From contig JAFGOY010000047.1 in NCBI GenBank assembly GCA_016926255.1, positions 1 through 43,263 on the forward strand: DNA of 43,263 nt. The letters run 5' to 3'. Below, one piece after another: positions 33,012 through 41,973 of this stretch. The position numbers and the translations under genes were made by a program. The stretch comes from Anaerolineae bacterium. Lineage in GTDB: Bacteria; Chloroflexota; Anaerolineae; Aggregatilineales; UBA3940. The first letter of the stretch is position 1. The number at the start of each line of letters is the position of its first letter. A model generated the notes under the pieces. That model ran no database searches and was not told the DNA's origin. It saw only the letters and a list, made by a program, of their open reading frames with translations.

Positions 33012-33207
33012 TCGATCGTATTGCGCCGAATCTGCCCGCGACACCCAGGGTCAGAAACCGCGTTACGAAACAATCTATAAAGGAGAGGTGCTCCGCCCAA
33101 CCGGTGCTGCCCTCCCCTTTTCCCTTTTTTCTTTTTCCTTTATTCTTAAATCGGCTATAGTTAGAACAATCATAAATTGATTCTACTGATCCGATAGAGG
33201 GTGAAAG

Positions 33208-33879
33208 ATGTCACGACGTCTATTGAGCATTTTAATTCTGGTGCTTATCCTGATGATAACCGCCGGGTGCAGTGAGAATTTTGGCAACGCGGTTAGCAAT
33301 ATGAACGCCAACGCCACCCGCATCGCCGGAGGCATTACCGACCCCGAAAACCCGGACGCCAGCCCCGCCGAAACGGCCACCCCGGAGCCAACCGCCGAAC
33401 CCGACGGGTATTATGACCTTGTCAGCAATCCTTCCACATCACTTGTCCAGGCCTGGGGGCGAATTTACGGGCTGCCCTCCGGCACCGAGTTCACCATCAT
33501 CGCCGACGAGACTCAGGTCGCCGAGTTTACCATCCAGACCCTTCAACTGGAGGGCTGGTCCGAAACGGTGCGCGGCGGTTCCGCCTCGATTGCACTGGGG
33601 CAGATCAGGCTTGACCTTGCATTGCAGGCCGAAAACGGCGATTTTGGGTCAGGCAGTCTCACCTTCCAGCCCACTCTCGACGAAGCCGCTCAACTGCATC
33701 TCAACCCGCGTGGTGCCGAATTTGGCGGCCTGCGGATGCCCACCGACTTTATTCCCGCACTGGGCGACTCCGTCCACGCCTCGCTGACCGGCGCGCAGAC
33801 CGCCGCCCTTAGCAAGGTGACGCTCTCCCAGCTTTCGCTTGATAACGGCGTGATGACGGTCAAGGGTACCGTTCGCTAA
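33208..33879 (+). CDS. Lipoprotein of unknown function
   Basis: 223 residues. Signal peptide with lipobox MITAGC, Cys21 being lipidated. A T/P/E-rich spacer (TATPEPTAEPD) follows to residue 70, then a compact beta-rich domain of about 150 residues without Cys ('SLVQAWGRIYGLPSGTEFTIIADETQVAEF'), which seems to contain two halves. The last strands 'LSKVTLSQLSLDNGVMTVKGTVR' look like a LysM-free surface domain. No family recognised. It begins a run of three envelope genes spaced 5 and 12 bases apart. Confidence 0.7.
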   Translation: MSRRLLSILILVLILMITAGCSENFGNAVSNMNANATRIAGGITDPENPDASPAETATPEPTAEPDGYYDLVSNPSTSLVQAWGRIYGLPSGTEFTIIADETQVAEFTIQTLQLEGWSETVRGGSASIALGQIRLDLALQAENGDFGSGSLTFQPTLDEAAQLHLNPRGAEFGGLRMPTDFIPALGDSVHASLTGAQTAALSKVTLSQLSLDNGVMTVKGTVR

Positions 33880-33884
33880 CGGCA

Positions 33885-34442
33885 ATGATTGTTCCTCCTG
33901 CACGTCCGGTCAAACGCGCCCGCGTTTTGTTGATTGTGGGTGTTTTTGCTGCCTTTTTCCTGACGCCCTTTGTGGTCGTCGCCGCGCTGGGGGAGGTCTT
34001 CCCGATCTGGCTGGGTTTTCCACTCACCTGCGTCCCGGCGATCAGCGCCGTGCTGCTGGCGATCTACTGGCTCGTGATGCGCCGCCTGTTGCTGAAAAAC
34101 TACATCGCGGGCCAGCGATTTTACGAGGCGGGCGAATACCGTGAGGCAGTCGAGGCATTTGACAGTCACTTCCGGTTGATGGAATCCCGCCCCCGCCTCG
34201 ACCGAATCCCCTGGCTGGTGCTTCTCGATCCATTTCCCTGTTCACACCGCGAGCGGGCGCTGATCTATAAGGCGCTCGCTCATATCCGCCTGGGCGAACC
34301 GGAACCCGCCCTTGATGCCTACCGCCAGTGCGTGCTGATCAACCCGTCCAACGAATCTGCCCGTGCCGCGCTCGCCCTTGCCGATTCGCTGATCGATGAG
34401 CCATTCCGCCCCATCGACGAGCCGATGACCGCGATAGATTAG
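33885..34442 (+). CDS. Membrane-anchored TPR-like protein
   Basis: 185 residues. Two hydrophobic segments (about 13-35 and 42-68) precede a cytoplasmic or periplasmic helical domain with two TPR-like units: 'AGQRFYEAGEYREAVEAFDSHF' and 'YKALAHIRLGEPEPALDAYRQCVLINPSNESA'. TPR units usually hold partners together. It lies 5 bases after the lipoprotein gene and 12 bases before the M23-domain lipoprotein gene, so the three are probably one operon for envelope assembly. Confidence 0.75.
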   Translation: MIVPPARPVKRARVLLIVGVFAAFFLTPFVVVAALGEVFPIWLGFPLTCVPAISAVLLAIYWLVMRRLLLKNYIAGQRFYEAGEYREAVEAFDSHFRLMESRPRLDRIPWLVLLDPFPCSHRERALIYKALAHIRLGEPEPALDAYRQCVLINPSNESARAALALADSLIDEPFRPIDEPMTAID

Positions 34443-34454
34443 CCGGGCGGATCG

Positions 34455-36149
34455 ATGCTGTATCGTCCCTTACATAGAACGATCTGGGTAGCGGCGGCGG
34501 TGATCGCCGCCCTTCTCGTTTTCACCGCCTGCCGCGCCGAGGTCAACGGCCCGCACCCGGTCAAGACGAAAGTCCCTTCCGATGGCGAACCGGTCACCGC
34601 CACGCCCGTCCCACTGAATGAAGAATCCACCCCCACGCCGACCTTACCCCCGGCGATCATCATTCCCAACGGCGGGCTGGCAGCAGCCTGCGAATTCAAC
34701 ACGATCCGCGTTGATCTGCCCGCCGATGCAGCCAGCCGGATCGAAGCCGGGGAGAACGATCTCTACCTGCTGCTTGATGGCGGTCTGTATCGAATCGACC
34801 GGCAGTCAGTGGATGGCGGTACGGTTGAACCGGAACCGCTGCTGCTTCCCGGTACGAAGATCGGTGCGCGGGAAGTGCAAGAACTCGCCGATCTGGTTGT
34901 TTCCCCCGACGGCGAATCGGTCTATCTGCTCGACAAGGCCGGGCACATTTTTCGTACCGAACCATCGACCGGGCGCACCACGCTGACCTACCGCGCCTAT
35001 CCCGATCCATCCCTCGACATTTATCCGGAGCTTGTCGCCATCGACCTCGACGCTGAAGGAAACCCGGTCGGCCTCGACACGGCTTACGGGGCGCTCTGGA
35101 CTCCCGATGGTATTCAGTCGCTCGATATAGTAGGGCAGACCGGGGCGTTTACCACCGGAGTCGACCTGACTATCATCGGTGACCGGGCTTATGTGCTGCT
35201 GCGCGACGGCAGCATCGAGGTGCTGGAATCTGATGGGCGCGTCTGGCTGCTCGATCCGGGTAGTTCGCGCGGGCTGAGGCTTGCTCTGTGGTCCGCCGAC
35301 CCGCTGGGTGTCGATCTCGTCTACGCAGTCGATGCCCTGCATCGGGAGATCGTCGGCTTCGATCCCAATCGTGGCGATCAACTCACCCAGACGATCTTTG
35401 GATTTGGCGATATTGGCCTGCTGCGTGATGCCATCTTTACCGGCGGGCGGTTGTATGCCCTTGCGGACAATCAGCTTTATGTATATCCCGGCCCCGCCCA
35501 GCCCGGTGAAGACCTCGCCGCCTGCGTCCCGCCCTCGGTCGATGGATTTGCCCGCCCGACGCTCTATGGCAAAGACCTGATTGCCGATCTTTCCGAGTGG
35601 ACCTTCCCCATCGAAGGGGGTGAACTCCCCGATTGGCCGCGTGTCTATCCCGGTGGGAGCCGTATTTACCGGTTGGGTGTGCATCACGGCACTGATATTT
35701 ATTACTGGGATGCACCGGCTGGCTACGGAATCGGCTGGCCGGTGGTCGCCGATGCTGCCGGGCGGGTGATCCGGGCCGATACCGATTACAGGGAAATGAC
35801 CGTCGGCGAGTACGAACGGCTGATCGAACAATCGATGCGAACCGGGGGCACGCCGGACGAAGTCCTCGACCGGTTGGCAGGTCGCCAGGTGATCATCGAG
35901 CATGGCAATGGCTTGCAGACGGTTTACATGCACCTCGATTCGATTGAGCCGGGGATAACCGCCGGGGAGATCGTGCAGGCCGGTGATCTGATCGGCACAG
36001 TCGGGGTGACGGGCACGCAAGGCGAGGCTGAACCGGGCACCGCGCTGCCCCACCTGCATTTCGAAATCTGGATCGAGGATCACTACCTGGGGCAGGGGGT
36101 AACCATCCGTGAGGCGATGTGGTGGTTGGAGCAGGTCTTCGGCGAATAG
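34455..36149 (+). CDS. Lipoprotein with beta-propeller-like repeats and C-terminal M23 peptidase domain
   Basis: 564 residues. Lipobox VFTAC (Cys26) and a T/P-rich spacer, then about 300 residues of repeats such as 'DLYLLLDGGLYRID', 'SVYLLDKAGHIFRTEPSTG', 'YALADNQLYVYPGP', which suggest a six-bladed propeller. The C-terminal domain is M23 (LytM-like): zinc ligands His410 and Asp414 in VHHGTDIYY and His533/His535 in LPHLHFEIW, with 'GYGIGWPVVADAAGRVI' and 'VIIEHGNGLQTVYMHL' in between. The zinc site is complete, so it probably cuts peptidoglycan cross-bridges or another surface peptide. Confidence 0.88.
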   Translation: MLYRPLHRTIWVAAAVIAALLVFTACRAEVNGPHPVKTKVPSDGEPVTATPVPLNEESTPTPTLPPAIIIPNGGLAAACEFNTIRVDLPADAASRIEAGENDLYLLLDGGLYRIDRQSVDGGTVEPEPLLLPGTKIGAREVQELADLVVSPDGESVYLLDKAGHIFRTEPSTGRTTLTYRAYPDPSLDIYPELVAIDLDAEGNPVGLDTAYGALWTPDGIQSLDIVGQTGAFTTGVDLTIIGDRAYVLLRDGSIEVLESDGRVWLLDPGSSRGLRLALWSADPLGVDLVYAVDALHREIVGFDPNRGDQLTQTIFGFGDIGLLRDAIFTGGRLYALADNQLYVYPGPAQPGEDLAACVPPSVDGFARPTLYGKDLIADLSEWTFPIEGGELPDWPRVYPGGSRIYRLGVHHGTDIYYWDAPAGYGIGWPVVADAAGRVIRADTDYREMTVGEYERLIEQSMRTGGTPDEVLDRLAGRQVIIEHGNGLQTVYMHLDSIEPGITAGEIVQAGDLIGTVGVTGTQGEAEPGTALPHLHFEIWIEDHYLGQGVTIREAMWWLEQVFGE

Positions 36150-36165
36150 ACATCACCGGATGTGC

Positions 36166-36200
36166 AAAAAGCAGCGAGGGGCACCTGATGGGTGCCCCTC
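36166..36200 (-). terminator. Terminator for the minus-strand YHS gene
   Basis: A perfect 10-bp stem, GAGGGGCACC (36176-36185) with GGTGCCCCTC (36191-36200). On the minus strand it is followed by GCTGC and then a T-run (AAAAA at 36166-36170 on the plus strand). Confidence 0.75.
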
Positions 36201-36225
36201 ATTCGTGCCGTACGATGTGATGCCT

Positions 36226-36420
36226 CTAGTCTTCGGGCACCGGGTTGATGCCGGGATGTTCCTCGGCAAAGTTGGAGAGGTGATATTCGGGCGATTTCTC
36301 GAATGCACTCTTGCAGCCGTCACAGCAGAAAGAGTAGGTCTTGCCCTTGTAGTCGCTTTTTGACGTCCATAAACCATCCTCGGCGGACATTCCACATACG
36401 ACGTCGTATACCAGTTGCAT
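36226..36420 (-). CDS. YHS-domain metal-binding protein, copy 1
   Basis: 64 residues from ATG 36420 (ribosome binding site AGAGGAGG). YHS/TRASH-like domain: Cys9 in YDVVCGMS and Cys32-Cys33-x2-Cys36 in FCCDGCKSAF. The sequence is close to copy 2 at 37318-37512 (same length, most Cys and aromatic positions identical). Such proteins bind copper or other soft metals and often accompany CopA. A longer frame upstream to 36576 is the shadow of the decayed thioredoxin gene. Confidence 0.82.
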   Translation of the reverse strand: MQLVYDVVCGMSAEDGLWTSKSDYKGKTYSFCCDGCKSAFEKSPEYHLSNFAEEHPGINPVPED

Positions 36421-36559
36421 AATCGGCCTCCTCTGATTGAATAGTCCGATACCGGTAGACCACCGTCCTTCGACATCTTTCGTATGTTCAGCGTGACGTT
36501 GAACCACTGACATAGCATTCCTCCTGAAAAGGGTTACCTTCTCCCTCCAGGGTGCCGTC

Positions 36560-37129
36560 GAGTGCCTCCTTAGCATGTTTTGTGAAGGTTTCCCGATCCA
36601 GCGCTACAGCAATCGCCGGTAGACAGGAACGTAGACCTACAGACGGGTAATGTTGCCATTATCGGTAGTACCGCCGTAGGCCTGGACTTCACGATTCAGG
36701 CAGTTCATCTACCCGGCCCCGGTAGTCTGGTTTCAAGCGTGCGGAACAGGAGCTTGATCATCTGCTGACCAGGGCACTCAATCGAGAAAAACGCCAGGAA
36801 TTTAAAACTGCCGGTGGCATTGACCACACCAGGAGGGTTGAACCGGAGATCGGAGCTGTAGAGCGATCAGGGTGTGCTGCGGACGATCCCTCAACCACCG
36901 TAATAGAGTGGTTGTTCGAGCCAGCGTCCTCTCCTCCGCTGGCCGTTCCAGAACCGTCGGTGGCGTTGCTTTGTTGTTGGGGCGCGAAGTTGGCATCACT
37001 GACCAGAGCCAGGGCAGCGACTATCACCCCGGCTTTTGGCATCGACTCCACGTCCCCGATGCACCCTTTGTTGATGATCGCAGAATCAGCCTGCAAGAAT
37101 GCGGACCGAAGCACGCGATATCCGTTCAT
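36560..37129 (-). pseudogene. Decayed copy of the thioredoxin-like lipoprotein gene
   Basis: From ATG 37129 (AGGAG at 37135-37139) a frame runs with a signal-like segment (AGVIVAALALVS), a low-complexity linker and 'AAHPDRSTAPISG', the counterpart of 'AVHPDRPSAPVPVSG' in the intact gene at 37537-38196. The next domain is visible only in another frame: PPGVVNATGSFKFLAFF matches PPTVVGATGNPQFLEFF of the intact gene, and the following frame has no CxxC but Cys-Pro-Gly-Gln-Gln-Met. After that, further stops and frameshifts scatter thioredoxin-like pieces (for example LDRETFTKHAKEALDG near 36560-36610). So it is a duplicated and decayed copy. Confidence 0.6.
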
Positions 37130-37317
37130 ATGCTCTCCTAGGGGCATACTATAAACCTATTAGTGGATGTGGACAAGTATCCGTGATCACTTCCTTGAAA
37201 GAACGCACAGCGGGGTGAAGGGAGCCTGCCAGACTCCCTTCACGTGAGGGTGAAAATGGTGTTGAATGAGGGCTGTTTCGATCCGCTGACTCCGAATCGG
37301 CGTTGTTGTGCTGGAGC

Positions 37318-37512
37318 CTAGCCTTGCGGTGAAGGATCGACGCCGGGGTGTTCCTCGGCAAAGTTCGCCAGGTGATAATCCGGTGATTTTTCGAATGCCC
37401 CCTTACAACCATTGCAGCAGAAGTAGTAGGTCTTTCCCTCGTGCTCGCTCTGTGATGTCCAGTTGCCCTTTTCGGTGGACATTCCACATACCACATCGTA
37501 TACCATGTTCAT
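37318..37512 (-). CDS. YHS-domain metal-binding protein, copy 2
   Basis: 64 residues from ATG 37512 (ribosome binding site AAGGAAGG). Cys9 in YDVVCGMS and Cys32-Cys33-x2-Cys36 in FCCNGCKGAF, as in copy 1. It starts 24 bases after the stop of the thioredoxin lipoprotein gene and is probably co-transcribed with it. Confidence 0.85.
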   Translation of the reverse strand: MNMVYDVVCGMSTEKGNWTSQSEHEGKTYYFCCNGCKGAFEKSPDYHLANFAEEHPGVDPSPQG

Positions 37513-37536
37513 CGAAGGTTCCTTCCTTATGACAGA

Positions 37537-38196
37537 CTAACTGTTTGCCGTCGCAAGATAATCGTCGAAAGCCTCGCGCAGCGTCGGCGCGCCGACCACG
37601 CCGAACCAGCGCTCGATTTCGTTGCCGTCCGCATCGATGAGAATGAAGACCGGCTGGCTGGAAATCCCAAAGGTGCTGACCACTTCTCTGTTCTCATTGG
37701 CTTCACGATCCAGGTATACAAAATCGACTTTGCCCCAGTATTCGGCCTCCAGAGCATGGACGGTTGGTTTCATACCGCTGCAAACACCGCACCAGCCGGT
37801 GAAGAATTCGAGGAACTGCGGGTTGCCCGTTGCGCCGACGACGGTCGGCGGATCGTAGCGATAATCGCCGGAGACGGGCACCGGCGCTGAAGGACGGTCA
37901 GGGTGAACTGCTTCGCTGGAATCCATCTCGTCCATATCATCATCACCCGACATGTCGTTGTCCGCCATGTTCGAGTCTTCCATCTCGTCATCGTGCGGCT
38001 CGTCGGCCATGTCTTCGTCGTCCGACATGTCCGAGCTGTCCATGTCATCGTCGTGCGGCTCATCGGCCATACCTTCGTCGTTTGATATGCCGGTGTCGGC
38101 CATCTCGTCCGGCGCGGCCAGCGCCGAACAGCCAGCGGCGATCAGCGCCACGAGGCCCAGCAGCAGTACCAATCTAACCCCAAATTTCCCGTTCAT
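37537..38196 (-). CDS. Thioredoxin-like lipoprotein with Met/Asp/His-rich linker
   Basis: 219 residues. Lipobox IAAGC (Cys23). Residues 31-96 are a linker with 10 Met, several His and many Asp/Glu, built on two near-repeats of 'MADEPHDD(D/E)M' and smaller DDM units. The thioredoxin domain follows (QFLEFFTGWCGVCSGMKP; Cys136 and Cys139, CGVC instead of the usual CGPC), with cis-Pro in SSQPVF. It is exported and membrane-anchored. Its location between YHS and CopA genes suggests a role in handling copper or in reducing copper-oxidised thiols. The linker resembles Met/His-rich copper-binding segments (inference). Confidence 0.82.
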   Translation of the reverse strand: MNGKFGVRLVLLLGLVALIAAGCSALAAPDEMADTGISNDEGMADEPHDDDMDSSDMSDDEDMADEPHDDEMEDSNMADNDMSGDDDMDEMDSSEAVHPDRPSAPVPVSGDYRYDPPTVVGATGNPQFLEFFTGWCGVCSGMKPTVHALEAEYWGKVDFVYLDREANENREVVSTFGISSQPVFILIDADGNEIERWFGVVGAPTLREAFDDYLATANS

Positions 38197-38312
38197 ACCA
38201 TCTCCTTTGTTTTCGTGTGATCATTCCAATAAAGAGTGTTCAATAATTGGGACTCGTAAATTAGATGGGTTGTGTCGTAAATTTCTTACCAATTGAGGTT
38301 GGCGAGGATCAT

Positions 38313-38340
38313 AAAACCGGGCGGCAAACCACCCGGTTTT
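38313..38340 (-). terminator. Terminator downstream of copA
   Basis: Stem AAAACCGGG (38313-38321) with CCCGGTTTT (38332-38340), 9 bp, loop 10 bases, and T-rich on both strands. It separates copA from the thioredoxin gene. Two more hairpins, CTCGCTTTT/AAAAGCGAG (38356-38376) and GGGGGAC/GTCCCCC (38385-38401), lie between it and the copA stop and look like dispersed repeats. Confidence 0.7.
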
Positions 38341-38408
38341 CGTTATTGGTTTTGCCTCGCTTTTTCGAAAAGCGAGCAGGGGTAGGGGGACAGCGTCCCC
38401 CTGATACT

Positions 38409-40883
38409 TCATGATAGCTTCTTGCGCCGCAGCAGCAGCGAATTACCGATCACGAATACGTCGCTGAAAGCCATCGCGAAGGCGGCGAGGATCGGGTGAA
38501 GCTGGCGCAGGATGTCGGGTGCCCAGGCGAAGGGATAGAGGATACCCGCCGCGACCGGGATCAGGATAACGTTGTAGCCGAAGGCCCAGAACAGGTTCTG
38601 CTTGATCGTCTTGATCGTCGCGCGGCTCAGGGCGAGGGCTTCGGGCACGGCCCGCAGATCGCCCCGGATGAGCGTCACGTCGGCGGTTTCCATTGCCACG
38701 TCGGTCCCCGTCCCGATGGCGATCCCCACGTCCGATTGGGCCAGCGCGGGCGCGTCGTTGATCCCGTCTCCGACCATTGCCACGATCTGCCCGGCGTCCT
38801 GAAGCTGACGGATGTAGTCGGCCTTTTCGCCGGGGAGCACTTCGGCGAACACCTCGTCGACTCCTGCTTCGCGGGCGATAGCCAGCGCGGTGGCTTTGTT
38901 GTCGCCGCTGATCATCGCCACGTGCAGCCCGGCGCGTTTCATTGCCGTAATCGCCTCGCGGCTGCCCTCCTTGAGCGTATCGGCCACCGCGATCAGACCC
39001 TGCGCTTTGCCGTTCGCCGCCACCCAGATCGCCGTTTTCGCTTCGTCCTGCAAGCGTGATGCGTGATCGGTCAGCCCGTTCAGTTCGACGCCCGATTCTT
39101 CGAGCAGTCTCCGGCTGCCGACCAGCACCGTCTGCCCTTCGACCATTGCCCGGACGCCCCGCCCGGTGATCGATTCGAAGCCTTCCGGCGCGGCGAGTTC
39201 GGCCAGGCCGCCCGCGTTGACCTTCGCCTCGGCGGCCTTCACAATCGACTCGCCAAGCGGATGCTCCGACCCGCGTTCGGCAGAAGCGGCCAGCCGCAGT
39301 ACGTCGTTTTCGCTGAGAGCGGATTTCGACCCATTCACGCTGGCAGCGACGACATCGGTGACCGTCGGTTCGCCGGTCGTGATCGTCCCCGTCTTGTCGA
39401 GGACGACGGCGGTCAGTTCGTGGGCGCGTTCGAGCGCCCCGCTGTTCTTGAACAGGATGCCCATCCCCGCGCCGCGCCCCGTGCCGACCATGATCGCGGT
39501 TGGCGTAGCGAGGCCCATCGCGCACGGGCAGGCGATGATCAGCACCGCCACCAGCCGAATCAACGCCTGGGTGAAGGTTGCGTCGGGCACCAGGAACATC
39601 CAGATCAGGAAGGTGACCAGCGCCACTGCCGCCACAGCCGGGACGAAGATCGCGGCGACTTTATCGGCCAGCCTTTGGATCGGTGCTTTGCTGGCCTGCG
39701 CTTCTTCGACCAGCCGGATAATCTGGGCCAGCGCGGTCTCGCGTCCGACGGCGGTTGCTTCGAGTTTGAGCAGTCCCTGCCTGTTGATCGTAGCCCCGAT
39801 GGCTTTGTCGCCCGGTGCTTTGTCGACCGGCAGACTCTCGCCGGTAATCATGCTCTCGTCGACCGCGCTGTGGCCTTCGACGATCACGCCATCGACCGGG
39901 ATTTTCTCGCCGGGACGCACGATCACGATCTCGCCCGCCTCGACCGAATCGATAGGCACGTCGATCTCTTCACCGTCACGCACGACGCGCGCGGTTTTAG
40001 GGCGCAGACCCATCAACTGGCGGATCGCTTCGCTGGTGCGGCCTTTGGCCCGCACTTCGAGCAGCTTGCCGGTGGCAATCAGGGTGATGATCGAGGCCGA
40101 GGTTTCGAAGTAGACGTGTCCGGGGGCCAGCCCCAGCGCTACGATCACCGAGTAGAAATAGGCGACGCTCGAACCGAGCGCGACCAGCACGTCCATGTTG
40201 GCCGCGCCGTTGCGCAGGGCCTTGTATCCGCTTCGATAATACTGCCAGCCGACGTAGAACTGAACCGGGGTCGCCATCGCCCAGAACAGGAAGTTGACCC
40301 AGGGGGCATGTGCCCACTCGCCGACCAGCCCGAAGTCGCGGCCCATACTTAAAAGGAAGAGAGGCAGTGTAAACAGCACACCGACCAGCAGCAAGCGCCG
40401 CTGCCGGTCGAATTCCTGTTCGCGGGCAGCGCGTTCGGCGTCCTCCAGTTCTTCTGATGTCGCGCCGTCGGCCACGCCGTAACCCACCAGTTCGATCTGC
40501 TTGATCAGGTCTCGGCGGGTCACCTGCCCGGCGACATAGGTCACACGGGCACGCTCGGTTGCCACGTTGATCGAAATATCGACAATACCGTCCAGCCGTT
40601 TCAATCCCTTCTCGACGGCGAGGGCGCAGCTTGCGCAGTCCATCCCGGTGATCGCCAGTTCGGTCGTCGCGGTGGCGATCCCGTAGCCGGTCATTTCGAC
40701 GCGCTCGATCAGCGCGTTTTCGTCAAGCAGGGCGGGATCGTAGATGACGGTCGCCCGTTCGAGGGCGAGGTTGACATCCACCTGATCGACGCCCTGTAGT
40801 TTCGTCAATCCCTTTTCGACCACAGATACGCAGTTCGCGCAGGTCATGCCGGTGATCGGCAGGGTGGTTTGTTTGGTGGTCAT
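38409..40883 (-). CDS. copA: Copper-exporting P1B-type ATPase CopA
   Basis: 824 residues. Two heavy-metal-associated domains: Cys15/Cys18 (GMTCANC) and Cys83/Cys86 (GMDCASC). Then eight membrane segments, the TGES loop at 348-351, the CPC motif at 452-454 (IACPCAMG), the phosphorylation site Asp496 in DKTGT, an SEHPLG motif and [13 protein letters not shown] with 'NxxxYN' and MxxS-type helices is the Cu(I) subgroup. It exports Cu(I) with ATP. The start could be TTG 40892 because AGGAG sits only 4 bases before it; ATG 40883 is 13 bases away and is given here. It follows csoR after 85 bases. Confidence 0.95.
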   Translation of the reverse strand: MTTKQTTLPITGMTCANCVSVVEKGLTKLQGVDQVDVNLALERATVIYDPALLDENALIERVEMTGYGIATATTELAITGMDCASCALAVEKGLKRLDGIVDISINVATERARVTYVAGQVTRRDLIKQIELVGYGVADGATSEELEDAERAAREQEFDRQRRLLLVGVLFTLPLFLLSMGRDFGLVGEWAHAPWVNFLFWAMATPVQFYVGWQYYRSGYKALRNGAANMDVLVALGSSVAYFYSVIVALGLAPGHVYFETSASIITLIATGKLLEVRAKGRTSEAIRQLMGLRPKTARVVRDGEEIDVPIDSVEAGEIVIVRPGEKIPVDGVIVEGHSAVDESMITGESLPVDKAPGDKAIGATINRQGLLKLEATAVGRETALAQIIRLVEEAQASKAPIQRLADKVAAIFVPAVAAVALVTFLIWMFLVPDATFTQALIRLVAVLIIACPCAMGLATPTAIMVGTGRGAGMGILFKNSGALERAHELTAVVLDKTGTITTGEPTVTDVVAASVNGSKSALSENDVLRLAASAERGSEHPLGESIVKAAEAKVNAGGLAELAAPEGFESITGRGVRAMVEGQTVLVGSRRLLEESGVELNGLTDHASRLQDEAKTAIWVAANGKAQGLIAVADTLKEGSREAITAMKRAGLHVAMISGDNKATALAIAREAGVDEVFAEVLPGEKADYIRQLQDAGQIVAMVGDGINDAPALAQSDVGIAIGTGTDVAMETADVTLIRGDLRAVPEALALSRATIKTIKQNLFWAFGYNVILIPVAAGILYPFAWAPDILRQLHPILAAFAMAFSDVFVIGNSLLLRRKKLS

Positions 40884-40968
40884 GGAGATCAAAAAGCTCC
40901 TATCAAAATTAAATCGATAATCGTTGATATATCGATCTGCGGTCGTTGCTGATGCAAATAGCTGCCGA

Positions 40969-41277
40969 TCAGACTTTTGTCAGTGCCTGAAACACGTCCC
41001 GCAGTTCGTTCAGTACGCGCTCGCTCTCGCCGATGTCGCCCTTCTGGATTGCGTCGGTGACGCAGTGATGCATGTGATCGTCGAGGATCATCAGGCTGAC
41101 TTTATCCAGCGCCGCCTTGACCGCCTGTATCTGGTTGATGATGTCGATGCAGTAGGCATCCTCATCGACCATGCGGCCTATCCCCTTCACATGCCCGCTG
41201 ACGCTCCTGATCCGGTTGGTCAGGCCCTCTTTGAGATCGTCGGGGCGAGTGCGTTTCATCGTCGCTAACTGTTCCAT
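40969..41277 (-). CDS. csoR: Copper-sensing repressor CsoR
   Basis: 102 residues from ATG 41277 with AAGGAG upstream. Cu(I) ligands Cys43, His68 and Cys72 have exactly the CsoR spacing (25 and 4 residues), in 'EDAYCIDII' and '[11 protein letters not shown]'. The four-helix DUF156 fold is complete ('[17 protein letters not shown]'). Cu(I) binding releases the repressor from DNA. It is the first gene of the copper operon with copA. Confidence 0.95.
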   Translation of the reverse strand: MEQLATMKRTRPDDLKEGLTNRIRSVSGHVKGIGRMVDEDAYCIDIINQIQAVKAALDKVSLMILDDHMHHCVTDAIQKGDIGESERVLNELRDVFQALTKV

Positions 41278-41290
41278 TGTGTTTCTCCTT

Positions 41291-41349
41291 ACCCCACCCC
41301 AGGGGGGAGGGGGTATACAGAGTATAGCGTTTCTGATATGCTTGTACAA
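41291..41349 (-). promoter_or_regulatory. csoR-copA promoter and CsoR-type operator
   Basis: On the minus strand: TTGTAC (41344-41349), a 17-base spacer and TATACT (41321-41326). Just downstream, around the predicted start site, lies the GC-rich imperfect palindrome 41291-41317 (ACCCCACCCC followed by AGGGGGGAGGGGGTATAC), which has the G/C-tract form with TATAC edges known for CsoR operators. The layout fits repression of csoR-copA by its own product. Confidence 0.65.
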
Positions 41350-41427
41350 GTGCTCCGTAAGAAATCTCGATGAATCCACCCGGTGTTTACGTGAATCTAA
41401 CAATCAGGTGCTATATCTATAATAGGT

Positions 41428-41456
41428 GTGACAGATGCCCTGATTTGGGATACAAT
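41428..41456 (+). promoter_or_regulatory. Promoter of the FmdB gene
   Basis: GTGACA (41428-41433), 17 bases, TACAAT (41451-41456), about 34 bases before ATG 41490, which has GGAGGA upstream. Confidence 0.5.
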
Positions 41457-41489
41457 CACCCTCGAAATCAATTTTATTGGAGGACAGTG

Positions 41490-41801
41490 ATGCCGATCTA
41501 TGCCTATGAGTGCAACGAATGCGGCGTCCGTTTTGAACGGAAACAGAGTTTCAGCGACGATCCGATAACCATCTGCCCTGAGTGCGAGGGTGAGGTGCAT
41601 CGACTCATCAGCCCGGTGGGTGTGATCTTTAAAGGTAGTGGCTTTTACGTTACCGACAACAAGTCGAAGGGCCGCGTGGCGACCAGCACCAGCTCGTCGA
41701 CCGACAAGGAAAGCAAGTCGAGTGAAGCACCGGCCAAGAAGACCGAGGCGAAAGCCGAGACCAAAACGGAAAGCAAAGTTTCCAGCAGCGGCGACGCATA
41801 A
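41490..41801 (+). CDS. FmdB-family zinc ribbon protein
   Basis: 103 residues from ATG 41490. The N-terminal zinc ribbon has Cys8, Cys11, Cys29 and Cys32 (YECNECGVRFE... ICPECEGEV), the FmdB/CxxC_CxxC_SSSS domain, followed by 'SPVGVIFKGSGFYVTD'. The C-terminal 45 residues are low-complexity Lys/Glu/Ser/Thr. A regulatory role was proposed for FmdB from formamidase operons, but the general role is unknown. A longer frame to 41370 is not supported by a ribosome binding site. Confidence 0.85.
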   Translation: MPIYAYECNECGVRFERKQSFSDDPITICPECEGEVHRLISPVGVIFKGSGFYVTDNKSKGRVATSTSSSTDKESKSSEAPAKKTEAKAETKTESKVSSSGDA

Positions 41802-41832
41802 CAACAGACTATCCCCCCTTAGTAACCCCTGC

Positions 41833-41872
41833 GGCGATCCATCCCCCCGGTGACGGATCGCCGTTTCTATTT
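41833..41872 (+). terminator. Terminator after the FmdB gene
   Basis: Stem GGCGATCC (41833-41840) with GGATCGCC (41855-41862), 8 bp, followed by GTTTCTATTT. The loop is 14 bases. Confidence 0.7.
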
Positions 41873-41898
41873 ACCCCAATGCAGAATTCGGCTACAAT
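41870..41898 (+). promoter_or_regulatory. Promoter of the beta-helix protein gene
   Basis: TTTACC (41870-41875), 17 bases, TACAAT (41893-41898), which predicts a leader of about 70 bases. Confidence 0.4.
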
Positions 41899-41973
41899 GA
41901 TGTTGCTGCAAATTCATATAATGTCATGTTTCCTGCCTGCTACATAAACTTAATGTCTTCAGGACGACGACCG

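Noticed and set aside
33108-33150. Pyrimidine-only tract upstream of the lipoprotein gene as a regulatory element
   Set aside because: It may end the preceding transcript, but there is no stem before it, and no function can be read from it.
36758-37147. Minus-strand frame of 129 codons as a real gene
   Set aside because: The similarity to the intact thioredoxin lipoprotein continues in a different frame, so it is the first part of a decayed copy. The frame also extends upstream of the ribosome binding site.
38443-40352. Long Arg/Gly-rich frames on both strands over copA
   Set aside because: Shadows of copA, in which every P-type ATPase motif is in the annotated frame.
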